Made by a program: the position numbers and the translations under genes
Notes under the pieces: generated by a model
The model's input: the letters and a program-made list of their open reading frames with translations, nothing else
Told to the model about the DNA's origin: nothing
Database searches by the model: none
Shown: positions 4,906 through 6,025 of the stretch, one piece after another
How positions within the stretch are numbered: position 1 is the first letter of the stretch
How the letters are laid out: every line of letters starts with the position of its first letter
Assembly (NCBI GenBank): GCA_021160785.1
Contig: JAGHBX010000364.1
Span: forward strand, 1-6,025
Length of the DNA: 6,025 nt
Source: Planctomycetota bacterium
GTDB taxonomy: Bacteria > Planctomycetota > Phycisphaerae > Sedimentisphaerales > Anaerohalosphaeraceae
Direction: 5' to 3'

Positions 4906-6025
4906 ATGGGTAACAAACGGGTCTATTTCTTTGGCAGCGGCAAGGCCGAGGCCAACGCGACGATGAAACAACTCTTAGGCGGCAAAGGGGCTAATCTGGC
5001 CGAGATGACCAATCTCGGCGTGCCCGTACCGCCGGGCTTTACGATTGCCGCCTCGGTCTGCAAGGAATACTACGAGAACAAAGGCCGCTGGCCGGACGGT
5101 CTCAAGGACGAGGTCGACCGGAACATCGCCAAACTGGAAAAAGCGATGAAAGCCAAATTAGGCGACCACAACCACCCCCTGCTGGTCAGCGTTCGCAGCG
5201 GCGCCGCGATCTCCATGCCCGGCATGATGGACACGGTCCTAAACCTCGGCCTGAATGACGAGGTCGTCGCTGGCATAATCGAGCGGACCGGCAACGCGCG
5301 CTTTGCTTACGACATTTATCGCCGCTTTATCGACATGTTCGGCGACGTGGTAATGGGGTGTCATCATGAGTATTTCGAGCATATTATCGACGCCGCCAAG
5401 AAGAAAGCCCGCGTCAAGGTCGATAACGAACTCAACGCCGACCAGCTAAAGGACGTAGTCGCCAAGTACAAGGCCTGCTACAAAAAGCACGTCGGCAAGC
5501 TCTTCCCTCAGGACGGCCGTGAGCAGCTCACATACGCCATCAACGCGGTCTTCGGCTCATGGAACGCTTCCAGGGCCATCAAATATCGCCAGTTGAACAA
5601 CATCACCGGCCTGCTCGGCACCGCGGTAAACGTGCAGGCTATGGTATTCGGCAATATGGGCGACGACTGCGGCACGGGTGTGTGCTTTACGCGGAACCCC
5701 AGCACCGGTGCCAAGGAGTTTTACGGTGAATTCCTGATGAACGCCCAGGGCGAAGATGTTGTTGCTGGTATTCGGACGCCGGTGCCGCTTAAGGAATTGA
5801 AAAAGGTCATGCCCAAAGCTTACGGCGAACTGACGCGGTTGATGAGCAGCCTTGAGAAGCACTACACGGATATGCAGGAGATGGAGTTTACGATCCAGGA
5901 GAAGAAGCTGTACATCCTTCAGACGCGGACGGGCAAGCGAACGGCGGAAGCGGCTGTGAAGATCGCGGTGGATATGGTGCGGGAGAAGCTTATTTCGGCA
6001 AAGACGGCGGTTGGCCGTGTTGAGC
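4906..6025 (+). CDS. ppdK: Pyruvate, phosphate dikinase, N-terminal 373 residues (cut by right edge)
   Basis: PPDK (EC 2.7.9.1) reversibly converts pyruvate, ATP and phosphate to phosphoenolpyruvate, AMP and pyrophosphate. It is cytoplasmic and links glycolysis and gluconeogenesis. The visible part is the ATP-grasp nucleotide-binding domain: LLGGKGANLAEMTNLGVPVP (23-42), SVRSGAAISMPGMMDTV (95-111) with the ATP-contacting R97, FGSWNASRAIKYR, FGNMGDDCGTGVCFTRNP (248-265), NAQGEDVVAGIRTP (279-292), and MEFTIQEKKLYILQTRTGKR (326-345), in which E327, Q339 and R341 correspond to known ATP-site residues of the family. The domain is complete up to this point with no frameshift. A full PPDK is about 870-900 residues, so the phosphohistidine domain and the PEP/pyruvate barrel lie beyond the edge. 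It has its own strong promoter and ribosome site. The MPGMMDTVLNLGLND and INAQGED-like motifs separate it from PEP synthase. Confidence 0.97.
   Translation, partial: MGNKRVYFFGSGKAEANATMKQLLGGKGANLAEMTNLGVPVPPGFTIAASVCKEYYENKGRWPDGLKDEVDRNIAKLEKAMKAKLGDHNHPLLVSVRSGAAISMPGMMDTVLNLGLNDEVVAGIIERTGNARFAYDIYRRFIDMFGDVVMGCHHEYFEHIIDAAKKKARVKVDNELNADQLKDVVAKYKACYKKHVGKLFPQDGREQLTYAINAVFGSWNASRAIKYRQLNNITGLLGTAVNVQAMVFGNMGDDCGTGVCFTRNPSTGAKEFYGEFLMNAQGEDVVAGIRTPVPLKELKKVMPKAYGELTRLMSSLEKHYTDMQEMEFTIQEKKLYILQTRTGKRTAEAAVKIAVDMVREKLISAKTAVGRVE

Noticed and set aside
4589..4971. Two small minus-strand frames of 64 and 96 codons
   Set aside because: Built largely from the dispersed repeat at 4671-4754; the longer one also overlaps the ppdK promoter and start.

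Overview
The window looks like chromosomal DNA from a member of the Planctomycetota, most likely near the class Phycisphaerae. This is an inference from three things: the style of the GyrA sequence, a Tat-exported GH29 fucosidase of a kind common in that group, and intergenic DNA full of AT-rich heptad repeats, GC-rich hairpins and a 'dispersed repeat' module that I associate with planctomycete and related genomes. No database search was possible, so the lineage call is moderate. There is no phage, transposase, CRISPR array, tRNA or rRNA.

Layout. Positions 1-2082 (minus strand) hold the first 694 codons of gyrA, which runs off the left edge. Its likely promoter is at 2164-2192. Divergent from gyrA is an unrecognised 62-residue gene (2342-2530, plus). 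A C-rich intergenic stretch follows, carrying two adjacent GC hairpins (2610-2645) and a run of AT-rich heptads (2676-2710). Next is an 82-residue, probably DNA-binding, small protein (2757-3005, plus), whose -10 box lies almost on its start codon and so suggests a leaderless mRNA. A second heptad run, in inverted orientation, begins on its stop codon (3004-3038). The Tat-signal GH29 alpha-L-fucosidase-like gene (3056-4465, minus) converges on it.

The 440-bp gap 4466-4905 separates the fucosidase from pyruvate phosphate dikinase. It holds a fucosidase promoter, an operator-like inverted repeat in the fucosidase leader, a composite dispersed repeat with an 18-bp palindrome, and a near-consensus sigma70-type promoter for ppdK. 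The ppdK gene (4906 onward, plus) is cut by the right edge after 373 codons.

The genes do not form one pathway. GyrA (chromosome supercoiling) and PPDK (pyruvate/PEP interconversion) are housekeeping. The fucosidase is an exported glycan-degrading enzyme with its own promoter. The two small proteins are of unknown function. The points most worth a second look are the 82-aa gene bracketed by inverted heptad repeats, its probable leaderless start, the non-canonical GyrA quinolone-pocket residues, and the altered GH29 active-site motif. I do not see a convincing new multi-gene system.
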